Source: Streptomyces sp. NBC_00440 (GTDB lineage Bacteria > Actinomycetota > Actinomycetes > Streptomycetales > Streptomycetaceae). From it: a DNA stretch of 64,000 bases. Location of the stretch: positions 7,437,501 to 7,501,500 of the forward strand of contig NZ_CP107921.1 of assembly GCF_036014215.1 (NCBI RefSeq). Reading direction: 5' to 3'. Below, one piece after another: positions 1-8,660 of this stretch (its first letter is position 1; the number at the start of each line of letters is the position of its first letter). The translations under genes and the position numbers were made by a program. The notes beneath the pieces were generated by a model. That model ran no database searches, was not told the origin of the DNA, and saw only the letters and a list, made by a program, of their open reading frames with translations.

Positions 1-479
1 TGACGCATGAACACGTCGACCACGCGGACATCCTGCGCCTCCGCGGCCTGGGCGTGCCGGTGTACGCACCCAAGGGGGCGGATTTCGGCGGGCGCCTCGA
101 CGTCATCGAGGTCTCCCCGGACGAGGAGTTCACCGCGGCGGGCTTCCACGTCACGGCGCACGGCGGCCGGCATGCCCGGATCTACGGACAGCTCCCTGAC
201 TGCGCCAACCTCGCTTACCTCGTCGACAGCAGCGTCTACCACCCCGGCGACTCGCTGCATGTGCCCGACCGGCCCGTCGAGACGCTTCTCGTACCGCTTC
301 AGGCTTCGTGGATGCGTACGTCGGAGGCCATCGACTTCGTCCGCGCCGTCGCACCGGAGCGCGCGTACGGAATCCACGACGCGCAGATCAACGAACGGGG
401 TCTGCACAGTGTGAACGGCTGGCTGGAGGAGGAGGCGGGCGGCTGCTACAGCTGGCTGGCCCCCGGCGCGCACGCCTGA
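1..479 (+). CDS. MBL-fold metallo-hydrolase, C-terminal part (5' end outside window)
   Basis: The frame is open from the window edge (first full codon at base 3) and stops at 477-479. The first visible residues are THEHVDH, the metal-binding HxHxDH signature of the metallo-beta-lactamase fold, so only the N-terminal strands before this motif are missing. Downstream metal-ligand candidates are the Asp of YLVDSS and the His of GIHDAQ. The GRHARIYG and VYHPGDSL segments resemble UlaG/YcbL-like hydrolases that act on phosphoesters or lactones. The true start lies upstream; the GTG at 54 is internal. Substrate unknown. Confidence 0.85.
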   Translation, partial: THEHVDHADILRLRGLGVPVYAPKGADFGGRLDVIEVSPDEEFTAAGFHVTAHGGRHARIYGQLPDCANLAYLVDSSVYHPGDSLHVPDRPVETLLVPLQASWMRTSEAIDFVRAVAPERAYGIHDAQINERGLHSVNGWLEEEAGGCYSWLAPGAHA

Positions 480-610
480 CGTCGCGGACGCCGGAGCGGG
501 AACCGCGCTCGCGTTCCGGCCGACGGCACCCTGTGTATCCCACGGCCCCTGTCTGCAACCGGCCATGGCTGTAACCGGACCTGTCCGCAACAGGCTTCGG
601 CTGCCAGAGG

Positions 611-973
611 CTAGAGCTGCAAGAGGTCGGCGAGGACCGTGGCCTGACTGATGTCGGAGCGCTTTGCCGCTGTCAGAAGCGTCAGTTTCCGCTCCTTCGC
701 CAGGTCGCGCAGATGGGACAGCGCCTCGGCCCGCTCGGTCTCCTCCAGCTCGCTCCGGTAACGCCGTCCGAACTCCTCGAACCTGTCGGGGTCATGGGCG
801 TACCACTTGCGCAAGTCGGTCGAGGGCGCGACGGCCTTGCACCACTCGTCCAGGTCCGCCTTCTCCTTCGAGATGCCCCGGGGCCAGATGCCGTCGACCA
901 GCACCCGCGCCCCGTCCCGGGCCGACGGGTCCTCGTACACGCGTCGTACTTGCACCTTCGGTCGGGCTGTCAT
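611..973 (-). CDS. DUF488 family protein
   Basis: The 120-residue protein has the DUF488 (YeaO-type) hallmarks: VRRVYEDPS near the N-terminus, VDGIWPRG at about 26-33, LDEWCKAVAPS, LRKWYAHDP, and a C-terminal LTLLTAAKRSDISQATVL. This length is usual for the short DUF488 branch. Molecular function is unknown; no catalytic role should be assumed. It is the last of three minus-strand genes (DUF6296, rpmE2, DUF488) separated by 60-75 bp, which could be co-transcribed. The start is the ATG at 973, in the conserved position before the V-R-R-V-Y strand. Confidence 0.85.
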   Translation of the reverse strand: MTARPKVQVRRVYEDPSARDGARVLVDGIWPRGISKEKADLDEWCKAVAPSTDLRKWYAHDPDRFEEFGRRYRSELEETERAEALSHLRDLAKERKLTLLTAAKRSDISQATVLADLLQL

Positions 974-1036
974 GGCCGCCGCCTCCTGCCTGCCGGTATC
1001 CGGGGCCGCATCCGGGGGAACGGAGGGCGCCCGGCC

Positions 1037-1297
1037 CTAGCTTCCCTGCTGCCCGCCGTCGCCGAACCGCTTCTCGAACTTGGCGACTTGCCCTTCCGAG
1101 TCGACCACCCGGGCCTTACCCGTGTAGAAGGGGTGGCTCTCCGCGGAGATCTCGACATCGATCACCGGGTAGGTCTGCCCGTCGTCCCAGGCGATGGTCT
1201 CGTCGCTCCCTGCCGTGGACCTGGTGAGAAACGCATATCCGGCGGAACGGTCGCGGAAGACGACCGGCCCGTATGAAGGGTGCTTGTCCTCTTTCAT
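1037..1297 (-). CDS. rpmE2: 50S ribosomal protein L31, type B
   Basis: The 86-residue protein shows the type-B L31 pattern: [16 protein letters not shown] at the start, [19 protein letters not shown] in the middle and VAKFEKRFG near the end. It contains no cysteine, so it is the zinc-free paralogue that replaces zinc-binding L31 on ribosomes when zinc is scarce. In Streptomyces such genes are commonly repressed by Zur, but I see no AT-rich Zur-type palindrome in the 72 bp before this gene; control could come from a promoter above the preceding gene. AAGGAG lies 7 bases before the ATG. Confidence 0.93.
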   Translation of the reverse strand: MKEDKHPSYGPVVFRDRSAGYAFLTRSTAGSDETIAWDDGQTYPVIDVEISAESHPFYTGKARVVDSEGQVAKFEKRFGDGGQQGS

Positions 1298-1369
1298 CTG
1301 CTGCTCCTTGCCGGTGATTCGCGGGGGACTGCTCGGCCCGGCCGCCGTGAGCGCAGGGCGGTGGCGGCC

Positions 1370-1609
1370 TCAGGATCTGTGCGGGTGTACTTCCAGCGGA
1401 GCCACATGCGCCTGATGGCCTCCGGATGCCAGCATGCGCACTTCGCCGCCCTGGTTGATCTCCGCGCGCACGATGCCCGTTCCGTCGGCGTAGACCGGGG
1501 CACCGCTCGCGCCCGTCATCGTGGTGCGCCGGACGAGGACGGTGTCGCTGCCTTCGCCCGTCGTCTCGAAGACGAGTTCGTAGCTGTCCGGAAAATCAGG
1601 TGTGTTCAT
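1370..1609 (-). CDS. DUF6296 family small protein
   Basis: A 79-residue protein starting at the ATG complementary to 1607-1609. It matches my recollection of DUF6296: YELVFETTGEGSDTVLVRRT, then GAPVYADGTGIVRAEI and a C-terminal VRMLASGGHQ. It has no signal peptide or membrane segment. The same frame stays open far upstream, antisense to the epoxide hydrolase, but that extension has no coding sense. GGGAAG lies upstream of the start. Family assignment is from memory; function unknown. Confidence 0.75.
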   Translation of the reverse strand: MNTPDFPDSYELVFETTGEGSDTVLVRRTTMTGASGAPVYADGTGIVRAEINQGGEVRMLASGGHQAHVAPLEVHPHRS

Positions 1610-1870
1610 GGTTGGCTCACGCTTCCCGGTTGAGCTGCGCTTTTCCGAGTACGCCCCAGCACGTGCGCCGGCGCACGCCGACCGGCCCCGTACCCGGACC
1701 ACGATGCCGGGTTTCGCCCGGACGCGCATGCCGAGCCACGACGAGCACCCGAGCTGTACGGAGAGTGAGAGGATCGAATGCCGTACATACGGTGCGTGAC
1801 CGTCTGGGATGCGACAGGAAGCGGTACCTGGTTCGCTGATGGGACCCCTTCCAGAACACCAGGAGCTGTG

Positions 1871-2062
1871 ATGAGCGGTGTGGGCGAGAGCGGCAAGCGG
1901 ATCCAGCAGATGCGCGCCAAGGCGCAGGACCTGAAGCAGGCGGCCGAGCGGACCACCGACCCGGAGGAGCGGCGCCGGCTGAAGGACAAGGCGAGCAGGC
2001 TGGACCGGCAGAGCGAGCAGGAGAGCGGCATGGCGGCCGGGGACATCTATCCGTCCGAGTGA
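1871..2062 (+). CDS. DUF6381 family small helical protein
   Basis: A 63-residue, highly charged protein. The start is the ATG at 1871, preceded by AGGAG at 1861-1865. The sequence is almost all predicted helix (IQQMRAKAQDLKQAAE, then EERRRLKDKASRLDRQSEQ) and ends with GDIYPSE, typical of the small actinomycete family DUF6381. A longer open frame begins at 1778, but its first 31 residues lack this character. No catalytic motif. Similar proteins are often found beside stress genes, but no function can be read here. Confidence 0.75.
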   Translation: MSGVGESGKRIQQMRAKAQDLKQAAERTTDPEERRRLKDKASRLDRQSEQESGMAAGDIYPSE

Positions 2063-2139
2063 CGGCCTCATCCGACGCGTCAGAACGGCAGGCGGGGCCT
2101 GAGCGAGAGCTGCCGGCCGGGCACGCAGGTGACGGGCCC

Positions 2140-3309
2140 TCACCCCGCCGGCCGGTAGGGGCGGAAGAACGCCCGCAGCTCCTCCGCGTAGAGCTCGGGC
2201 TCCTCGAACGGCGCGAAGTGCCCGCCGCGCTCGGGTTCGGTCACGCGCACGGCATTCGCCGTGCGATCGAGCCACGCCCGCGGCGGGCGGACGACATCGC
2301 CCCGGAAGAGCGAGAAGCCGGACGGCACCTCGACCCGGCGGGCGTGCTGCGCGGGCGGGATCGCTGCGTTCGCGCTGTACATGCGCATCGATGAGCCGAT
2401 GGTCCCGGTGAGCCAGTAGAGCGTGACGTTCGTGAGGATCTCGTCCTTGGTGAAGCTCCGCTCGATGTCGCCGTCGCAGTCGCTCCAGGCCCGGAGCTTC
2501 TCGACGATCCACGCGGCGAGACCGGCCGGTGAGTCGGTGAGCCCGAAAGCGGCGGTCTGGGGCTTCGTCCGGTGCATGGCGGCATAGGCGCCCTCTACCG
2601 CGCCCCAGGCCGCGGCGCCCTCCAGCCAGGCCCGTTCCTCGGGTGCGAGGTCCGCCGGGTCGCCGGTGAAGACGGGCAGGCCCGCATCGGTGCGGTGGAC
2701 GGCCACGACCCGGTCGGGGTGGTCGAGCGCGAGGTAGCGGCTGACATGGCTGCCGACGTCCCCGCCCGCCGCGCCGAACCGCTCGTAGCCGAGGGTGCCC
2801 ATGAGCTCGGCCCACAGACCGGCGACGGCGACAGCGTCGAGGGGCGGGCCGGTGGGACGCTCGGAGTACCCGTAGCCCGGCATGTCGGGCACGATCACAT
2901 CGAACGCGTCGGCGGGGTCGCCCCCGTGTGCGCCGGGGTCGGTCAGCAGCGGGATGACTTTCGCATAGCGCCAGAACGAGTCCGGCCAGCCGTGGCAGAG
3001 GACCAGCGGAAGGACGGGCCCGGCAGGCGCGACGGCCCGGGCGTGTACGAAGTGAATCCCGAGGCCGCCGACCGGGACCCGGAAACGGGGCAGCCGGGCG
3101 AGCGCCGCCTCCTGCGCGGGCCAGTCGAACCCGTCCGCCCAGTAGGCCACGAGCTCGCGGAGGTAGCCGAGGTCGGTGCCGAGCGACCACCCGGCGTCCT
3201 CGGGCGCATCCGGCCAGCGCGTGGCGCGCAGCCGCGCCCGGAGGTCCTCAAGAGCCGAGGGGGAGGTCCGCCGGGTGAACGGCTCGGGGCGGGGCGCGGC
3301 GTCAGGCAT
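2140..3309 (-). CDS. Epoxide hydrolase, alpha/beta hydrolase with EHN domain
   Basis: The 389-residue protein opens with the epoxide-hydrolase N-terminal region (FTRRTSPSALEDLRARLRATRWP, shown in part; W/P-rich lid anchor), followed by an alpha/beta-hydrolase core. The oxyanion motif HGWPDS is at 106-111, the nucleophile elbow GGDVGS at 172-177 (Asp174), and the catalytic His is His364 in GGHFAPFEEPE. Tyr residues in the lid (for example YGYSE) are available for epoxide activation. It probably opens epoxides to diols in the cytoplasm; the natural substrate is unknown. It is transcribed alone on the minus strand, downstream of the MFS exporter gene. Confidence 0.9.
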   Translation of the reverse strand: MPDAAPRPEPFTRRTSPSALEDLRARLRATRWPDAPEDAGWSLGTDLGYLRELVAYWADGFDWPAQEAALARLPRFRVPVGGLGIHFVHARAVAPAGPVLPLVLCHGWPDSFWRYAKVIPLLTDPGAHGGDPADAFDVIVPDMPGYGYSERPTGPPLDAVAVAGLWAELMGTLGYERFGAAGGDVGSHVSRYLALDHPDRVVAVHRTDAGLPVFTGDPADLAPEERAWLEGAAAWGAVEGAYAAMHRTKPQTAAFGLTDSPAGLAAWIVEKLRAWSDCDGDIERSFTKDEILTNVTLYWLTGTIGSSMRMYSANAAIPPAQHARRVEVPSGFSLFRGDVVRPPRAWLDRTANAVRVTEPERGGHFAPFEEPELYAEELRAFFRPYRPAG

Positions 3310-3471
3310 GGGGCTCAGCCTATGCGCGTGCTACGGGGAGTTCGAGCGGTATCCCGTGCGAGGCGAGGGGGCCGGGGCGGCCTCGGGCCGGCAGCAGAAC
3401 AGGTGAGGATTGCCGCCTCCCCCGTCGATGCAGCGAGGGGCCCCGGCAGCCGGCAGTGCGGCAGCCCCCTG

Positions 3472-4926
3472 TCACTCCCGCTTGAGGCGGTTCGTGCTGA
3501 TGTCCGCCAGGGCCGCGATCAGCGCGGCGACCACGAACGCGACCGACACGATGAGGCCGTGGTCGTACGCGGTCGGCCAGCCGTCGGCCACCTGGGCGAA
3601 GAACACAGAGCCCACAGCGGCGATACCGACCGCCGAGCCCACCCGCTGGCCGGTCTGGAGTGTGCCGCCCGCGCTGCCACCCATCGCCACCGGAACCTCC
3701 GACAGCGTCAAGGTCTGGTTGGGGGCGATGACCAGGCCGCTCCCAAGGCCTGCCAGCAGCAGTGGCGCCGCCATGGCCCAGCCCGCTCCGTGGCCCGGCA
3801 CCATGTGTACCGCCAGGGCTGTGCCGCCAAGGCCGACCGCCACCATGGCCAGCCCGATGGCGATGAGCGGCCTGCCGAAACGGCCCACCAGCCGGCCCCC
3901 CACGGCGGCCGTGGCTCCCGAGCCGAGCGCGAAGGGGGTGATGGCCAGCCCGGCGAGCAGTGCGCTGTAGTGCAGCCCGCTCTGCAGATAGAGCGTGCTG
4001 ATGAAGAAGATGGAGGTGAAACCGGCGAAGTACAGCAGGATCAGTAGACACCCCAGCCAGTACGAACGCACACGGAAGAGCTCCATGTTCAGTACGGGCT
4101 GGATGCCACGCCGGGAGCAGCGGGACTCCCACCACGTGAAACCGCCGAGCAGCAGCAGCGCGGCCGGCAGCAGCAGCCACTTCTGCTCGCCGTGCCACTG
4201 CTGGGCCTGAACGAAGGGCAGGAGCAGCGCCAGCACACCGGCGCCGAGCAGAAACACACCGAGGGGGTCGAGGTCGCGCAGTCGCACATGGCCGGCGGTC
4301 GGGGTGTCGGGCAGGAGCCGTCGGGCCAGCGGGAGGCAGATGGCGCCCAGCGGAAGGTTCACGTAGAAGACCCACCGCCAGCCCTCCTCCGGACCGGCCG
4401 CCTGGATCAGCAGGCCGCCCAACAGCGGTCCCACGGCTGTGGAGATGCCCACCACGGTGCCGAACATCCCGAAGGCCCTGCCGCGTTCGCGGCCGGAGAA
4501 CATCTGCTGGATCAGTGCGGAGATCTGCGGCGAGATCAGACCGCCCGCCACGCCCTGCATCAGCCGTGCGATCACCAGCCACGTACTTGACTGGGCCGCG
4601 CCACAGGCCGCCGACGCGAGGGTGAAGACAGCAAGGCCCACCATGAACACCGCGCGGCGGCCTCTCGCATCACCCAGTCGTCCCGCCGGGATGAGGAACA
4701 GACCGAAAGCGAGCGCGTACCCGGACAGGACCCACTGCAGATCGGATTCCGGGGTGTGCAGTCCTTCGCGGATCGAGGGCAGCGCGACGTTGACGATGGA
4801 TACGTCCAGGAGCGTCATGAAGCCGGCGATCAGGCACACACCGAGCGCTGTCCAACGCCGCGGGTCCGGGGCTCCGGATCCGTCGCCCCGACCGGGATCC
4901 GCATCGCTCACGGGCTGTGAAGCCAC
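3472..4926 (-). CDS. MFS transporter, DHA2 (EmrB/QacA) family
   Basis: The 484-residue membrane protein has the DHA2 hallmarks: the first helix reads GFMTLLDVSIVNVALPSI (motif D1), followed by LGDARGRRAVF (motif A) and RLMQGVAGG. About 14 hydrophobic segments fit drug:H+ antiporters of this size. The GTG start has AAAGGAA just upstream. It most likely exports a small toxic or drug-like molecule. Nearby genes (epoxide hydrolase, VOC protein) fit a detoxification theme, but no regulator sits beside it to suggest the substrate. Confidence 0.9.
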   Translation of the reverse strand: MASQPVSDADPGRGDGSGAPDPRRWTALGVCLIAGFMTLLDVSIVNVALPSIREGLHTPESDLQWVLSGYALAFGLFLIPAGRLGDARGRRAVFMVGLAVFTLASAACGAAQSSTWLVIARLMQGVAGGLISPQISALIQQMFSGRERGRAFGMFGTVVGISTAVGPLLGGLLIQAAGPEEGWRWVFYVNLPLGAICLPLARRLLPDTPTAGHVRLRDLDPLGVFLLGAGVLALLLPFVQAQQWHGEQKWLLLPAALLLLGGFTWWESRCSRRGIQPVLNMELFRVRSYWLGCLLILLYFAGFTSIFFISTLYLQSGLHYSALLAGLAITPFALGSGATAAVGGRLVGRFGRPLIAIGLAMVAVGLGGTALAVHMVPGHGAGWAMAAPLLLAGLGSGLVIAPNQTLTLSEVPVAMGGSAGGTLQTGQRVGSAVGIAAVGSVFFAQVADGWPTAYDHGLIVSVAFVVAALIAALADISTNRLKRE

Positions 4927-4966
4927 AGAAGTTCCTTTGCACCGTCGGCCTCACGGCCGGGGTCGC

Positions 4967-5173
4967 TCAGCCGCCGCCGGACTGCAGGTCGGGGGCGTCC
5001 GGATGGGAGGACTTCTGAGGCTTGATGGATGTGTCGGACTTTTCGTCCCCTGTGCCGGCCGGCCTGTCCGCCGGTCCGCCGGAGGGTTCGTCCGAGCCCG
5101 TGTCGCGGGACCCCTTCGCCCCGCGCTCTTCTTGCGGCTCTTCCTGGACCCCTGCACCTTTTCTCTCCGACAT
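4967..5173 (-). CDS. Small hydrophilic protein, function unknown
   Basis: A 68-residue protein rich in Gly, Ser, Asp, Glu and Lys with no hydrophobic stretch, likely disordered (MSERKGAGVQEEPQEE at the N-terminus). The ATG at 5173 is chosen because AAGGAAGGG lies 7 bases upstream; a longer in-frame start 27 bases earlier lacks such a site. Small acidic, disordered proteins like this are common in Streptomyces, but I do not recognise a family. Confidence 0.55.
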   Translation of the reverse strand: MSERKGAGVQEEPQEERGAKGSRDTGSDEPSGGPADRPAGTGDEKSDTSIKPQKSSHPDAPDLQSGGG

Positions 5174-5336
5174 GAGAACCCTTCCTTGCTGCCATCGCAC
5201 ATCCGCGGTTGTCCGCGAGTGCTGGGCCGGCTGCTGACCCGGAGAGTCGCCCCCGGGCCGAGAAGCGCGGAGGGAACCCCGTCACACCATCCTTCACCCT
5301 TGTGCACCGGCGTCGCATCCGGAGCACATCGGGGAG

Positions 5337-5711
5337 CTACCGGCGGCGGCAGAGACAGAAGGGGTGCCCGGCCGGATCGGCGTAGACCCGGAAACCGCGC
5401 TCGCCGTCCGCGTCATCCAGATCCAGGGGGGTGGCGCCCAGCGCGAGCACTTGCTCCTGTGCCTGTTCGATATCGTCGACGTCGAAATCCAGGTGTGCCT
5501 GCTGGGAGTTGTCACCGGCCTGCGGCCAGTCGGGCGGGCGGTATCCGGGAGCCCGCTGGAAAGCGAGCCGTACACCACCGGGGGCATACAGGTCGTACCA
5601 GTTTTCCGCGTACTGCTCGACCTTCCCGCCGAGCACATCCGCGTAGAAGCGGGCCAGCGACTCCGGCTCGGAGCAGTCCAGAGCCACCAGACTGTACGTG
5701 GCGACAGGCAT
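5337..5711 (-). CDS. VOC family protein (glyoxalase/bleomycin-resistance fold)
   Basis: A 124-residue single-domain VOC protein. The pattern is ALDCSEPESLARFYADVLGG (first beta-alpha-beta unit), AHLDFDVDDIEQAQEQVLALG (second unit) and the C-terminal VYADPAGHPFCLC typical of this superfamily. His73 (of AHLDF), a Glu in the first unit and the His of GHPFC are possible metal ligands. The ATG is preceded by AGGAGG. Could be a lyase, dioxygenase-like or binding protein; substrate cannot be read. Confidence 0.85.
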   Translation of the reverse strand: MPVATYSLVALDCSEPESLARFYADVLGGKVEQYAENWYDLYAPGGVRLAFQRAPGYRPPDWPQAGDNSQQAHLDFDVDDIEQAQEQVLALGATPLDLDDADGERGFRVYADPAGHPFCLCRRR

Positions 5712-5911
5712 CGCGTCCTCCTGAACATCGAAATCTGTACGAAGAACGAGTTCCCGCTACGTTTAACGTAAACCTTCAGCCAACAGCCCGCTGCGGCGGA
5801 AGAGCGGTAAGGGCAGCGGCCCGCACGGCGGAAAGGCCGACCGGGAACAGCGGGCGTCTGTACACACCTGCATGAGGCGCCGGAGAAGACGGCCCGATCA
5901 AGGAGTGAAAA

Positions 5912-6889
5912 GTGCAGATCGGCTACAAACTCGCAGCGGAGTCCTTCGGCCCCAAGGAACTTGTACGGCAGGCCGTGCTCGCGGAGCAGGCAGGGTTCGA
6001 CTTCGTGGAGATGAGCGACCACTACCACCCCTGGCTGGATGCGCAGGGCCACTCACCGTTCGTCTGGACGGTGCTCGGGACGATCGCCGCCAAGACCGAA
6101 CACATCGGTCTGGCAACCGGAGTGACCTGCCCGACGGTCCGCTACCACCCGGCGGTCGTCGCCCAGGCGGCGGCGACCCTCGCGCTGGTGTCCGACGGCC
6201 GTTTCACGCTCGGTGTGGGCTCGGGGGAACGGCTCAACGAGCACGTCACGGGAGAGGGCTTCCCCAACTCCGTGTCCGAGCGGCACGCACGGCTGCGGGA
6301 GGCGCTGGAGATCATCAGGCTGCTGTGGAGCGGCGGCTACCGCTCGTACGACGGCCGGTACCTGAAACTGGACGACGCCCGCGTCTTCGACCTCCCGCCG
6401 GAGCTCCCGGACATCGTGGTGGCCGCCGGCGGCCCCGCTGCGGCCCGGATCGCCGCCGAACTCGGTGACGGGCTCTTCGCCACTGAGCCGAAGGGCGAGA
6501 CGGTGGAGGCATACCGCAGCGCGGGGGGTGACGGTCCGCGGTACGCCGAGGTGCCGATGGCCTGGGCCCGCAATGCGCACGTCGGCGCCAACGCCGCCCT
6601 GGCGACGTCGCGTTGGGCGGTGACCGGGTGGAAGGTGATGAGCGAACTGCCCAACCCGGCGAACTTCGAGGCCGCCACCGCCACCGTGCGTGAAGAGGAC
6701 ATCCTGTCCACGTTCGCCTGCGGCACCGACCCCGGGCGGTTCCTGGAGAAGGCACAGCCCTTCGTGGACGCGGGCTTCGAACGGCTGGTGACACAGAACG
6801 CCGGGCCGGACCCGGACGGGTTCATGGACTTCTACCGGAGTGAACTGGATCAGCAGCTGCGCGACCTGAGGCCCACCACCGGTTCCTGA
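5912..6889 (+). CDS. LLM class F420-dependent oxidoreductase (TIGR03557-like)
   Basis: A 325-residue luciferase-like TIM-barrel protein. It begins IGYKLAAESFGPKELVRQA and continues EMSDHYHPW, ATGVTCPTVRYHPAVVAQAAAT and RFTLGVGSGERLNEHVTG, the pattern of F420-dependent glucose-6-phosphate-dehydrogenase relatives in actinomycetes. Such enzymes transfer hydride to or from coenzyme F420; the substrate is unknown. The GTG at 5912 has AGGAG at 5901-5905. Transcribed alone and closed by a strong hairpin at 6957-6987. Confidence 0.88.
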   Translation: MQIGYKLAAESFGPKELVRQAVLAEQAGFDFVEMSDHYHPWLDAQGHSPFVWTVLGTIAAKTEHIGLATGVTCPTVRYHPAVVAQAAATLALVSDGRFTLGVGSGERLNEHVTGEGFPNSVSERHARLREALEIIRLLWSGGYRSYDGRYLKLDDARVFDLPPELPDIVVAAGGPAAARIAAELGDGLFATEPKGETVEAYRSAGGDGPRYAEVPMAWARNAHVGANAALATSRWAVTGWKVMSELPNPANFEAATATVREEDILSTFACGTDPGRFLEKAQPFVDAGFERLVTQNAGPDPDGFMDFYRSELDQQLRDLRPTTGS

Positions 6890-6956
6890 GGCACCCGTTG
6901 GGGGCTGAGCCGTCTCTCTCAGCCGCTCAGGTGGGGGGCGAGCCGGAATGCCCCGT

Positions 6957-6987
6957 CACCGGGCCCGCCGGACGGGCGGGCCCGGTG
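6957..6987. terminator. Bidirectional hairpin terminator
   Basis: A perfect 13-bp inverted repeat (CACCGGGCCCGCC / GGCGGGCCCGGTG) with a 5-base loop lies between the convergent LLM oxidoreductase and the sugar-porter gene. It has no T-run, which is usual for GC-rich actinomycetes. It can serve both strands. Confidence 0.8.
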
Positions 6988-7024
6988 AAGGGGCGAACTC
7001 CGGTCAGGACAGGGGCATCCGCGG

Positions 7025-8422
7025 TCACTTCGGCAGCAGTTCCTGCTCGATCTGCTCCAGGCTCTTGCCCTTGGTTTCGGGGATGCAGCGGAGGGCGAAC
7101 AGGGTCAGCAGCGCGCACACCACCGCGTACAAGGTGAACGTGCCCGCCCCGCCGAAGGTGTTGAGCAGGGTGAGGAAGGTGAGGGAGACGAGGAAGTTCA
7201 TCGCCCAGTTCGAGAACATCGTGGCGCTCATCGCCGTCCCGCGGATGCGCAGCGGGTAGAGCTCGGAGGGGATGATGAAGACCACCACGTTGAGCGTCGT
7301 GGCGACGGCGGCGACGAACACGACCACGAACAGCACCGCGAGCCAGGCAACCGATGAGCCCCGGCCGCCGGCCGCGAGGGTGACCGCCAGACCGGCCAGC
7401 GCGAGGGTCATGACGGCGGCGCCGGAGGCCAGCAGCTTCTTGCGGCCGAAGCGGTCCACGGCGAACATGCCGACCGGCGTCATCAGGAGGTTGACCACAC
7501 CGACACCCACGGTCGCGAGGATGGACGAGGAGGAGCCGAGTCCACTGCTCTCGAAGATCTTCGGGGCGTAGTAGATGACGGTGTTGACGCCGGAAGCCTG
7601 TCCGAGGATCTGGAGGCCCACACCGGCGATGATCACCGGCCGCACCGAGCGGTCGGTCAGCGCCCGCCACCGGCCCCTACGGGGTGCGCGGGCCTCTGTC
7701 CTGCCCGCACCGGCCATCGCCTCGGCCAGTTCGGCTTCCACCCCGGCCGGGTCGCCCGGCCCCCGCAGGCGGGTGAGGACGGACCGGGCGCGGTCGGTGT
7801 GGCCGCGCAGGGCCAGCCAGCGCGGGGACTCGGGCATCGACAGCATGCCCACGCCGAAGAGCACGGCAGGCACGGCGGCGAGGCCGAACATCCAGCGCCA
7901 GCTGTCGGTGACGTTCTCCAGCGAGTAGTTGGCCGCGTACGCAAGGACGATGCCCAGCGTGATCATCAACTGGTTGAGGCCCACCAGCCGTCCCCGGTAG
8001 AGGGGCGGGGCGGCCTCGGCGATGAAGACAGGCACCAGGTTCGATGCCACGCCGATGCCCAGCCCGAGCACGACCCGCGCCGCTGTGAGCATCGCCGCCG
8101 AGGGGGCGAAGGCCGCCATCGCGGCGCCGACCGTGAATATGGCCGCGGCTGCCACCAGGACGGGGCGGCGGCCGTAGCGGTCGGAGAGGTTGCCCGCCAC
8201 CGCCGCGCCGATCATGGCGCCCACCAGGATCGAGCTGACCACGACACCGGAGCTGAACGAGGAGAGGTGGAAGTCCGACTCGATCGTGAGCAGTGCTCCC
8301 GAGATGACCCCGGTGTCGTAGCCGAACAGCAGTCCGCCGAGAGCGGCGACCAGGGCGACGCCGATCACCGGCCGCAGACTGCCGCTGATCCCTTGCGTCA
8401 CAGTGGTGTCGGGTGACGCCAT
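7025..8422 (-). CDS. Sugar-porter family MFS transporter (candidate ManNAc/sialic acid uptake)
   Basis: A 465-residue, 12-helix transporter of the MFS sugar-porter family: GGLLFGYDTGVISGALL in helix 1, DRYGRRP between helices 2 and 3, PESPRWL after helix 6, GVNTVIYYAPKIFESSGL in helix 7, and PETKGKSLEQIEQEL near the C-terminus. The ATG at 8422 has AAGGA 9 bases upstream; a further in-frame extension adds no family sequence. It is divergent from gntR-rokK-nanE, so its likely cargo is N-acetylmannosamine or a related amino sugar. That cargo is an inference from context; the family usually carries neutral hexoses or pentoses. Confidence 0.88.
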   Translation of the reverse strand: MASPDTTVTQGISGSLRPVIGVALVAALGGLLFGYDTGVISGALLTIESDFHLSSFSSGVVVSSILVGAMIGAAVAGNLSDRYGRRPVLVAAAAIFTVGAAMAAFAPSAAMLTAARVVLGLGIGVASNLVPVFIAEAAPPLYRGRLVGLNQLMITLGIVLAYAANYSLENVTDSWRWMFGLAAVPAVLFGVGMLSMPESPRWLALRGHTDRARSVLTRLRGPGDPAGVEAELAEAMAGAGRTEARAPRRGRWRALTDRSVRPVIIAGVGLQILGQASGVNTVIYYAPKIFESSGLGSSSSILATVGVGVVNLLMTPVGMFAVDRFGRKKLLASGAAVMTLALAGLAVTLAAGGRGSSVAWLAVLFVVVFVAAVATTLNVVVFIIPSELYPLRIRGTAMSATMFSNWAMNFLVSLTFLTLLNTFGGAGTFTLYAVVCALLTLFALRCIPETKGKSLEQIEQELLPK

Positions 8423-8546
8423 GGCGCTTGTCCTTTCGAGACATGGAGACACGGACGGCCGGGTGGGGCGCCATGCGACCGGGACGTTCACAAACAGACG
8501 TTCACAAACATCGCCGACCGCGTAGAGGACGCAGCACTACCGCGAC

Positions 8547-8569
8547 GGTCCAAATTGGATGGGACCAAT
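8547..8569. promoter_or_regulatory. Overlapping palindromes, probable GntR operator
   Basis: The divergent intergenic region holds TCCAA-A-TTGGA (8549-8559, perfect 5-bp arms) overlapping ATTGG-N6-CCAAT (8554-8569) and GGTCC-N10-GGACC (8547-8566). It lies 127 bp upstream of the transporter start and about 92 bp before the gntR start. A partly similar TTGGTTGGTACC sits near 8619-8631. These are the only clear palindromes in the gap and fit binding of a dimeric GntR/HutC regulator. Confidence 0.5.
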
Positions 8570-8660
8570 CTGGCACTCAGCTTGGTCATGTGCAAGATCC
8601 GGCGTAATAATTGCCTTATTGGTTGGTACCTATCGTGGGTGCCCTTGGGATGTGGGAGTG

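Noticed and set aside
1298..1369. Zur box before rpmE2
   Set aside because: The stretch is GC-rich and lacks a TGAAAATNATTTTCA-like palindrome, so I do not annotate one.
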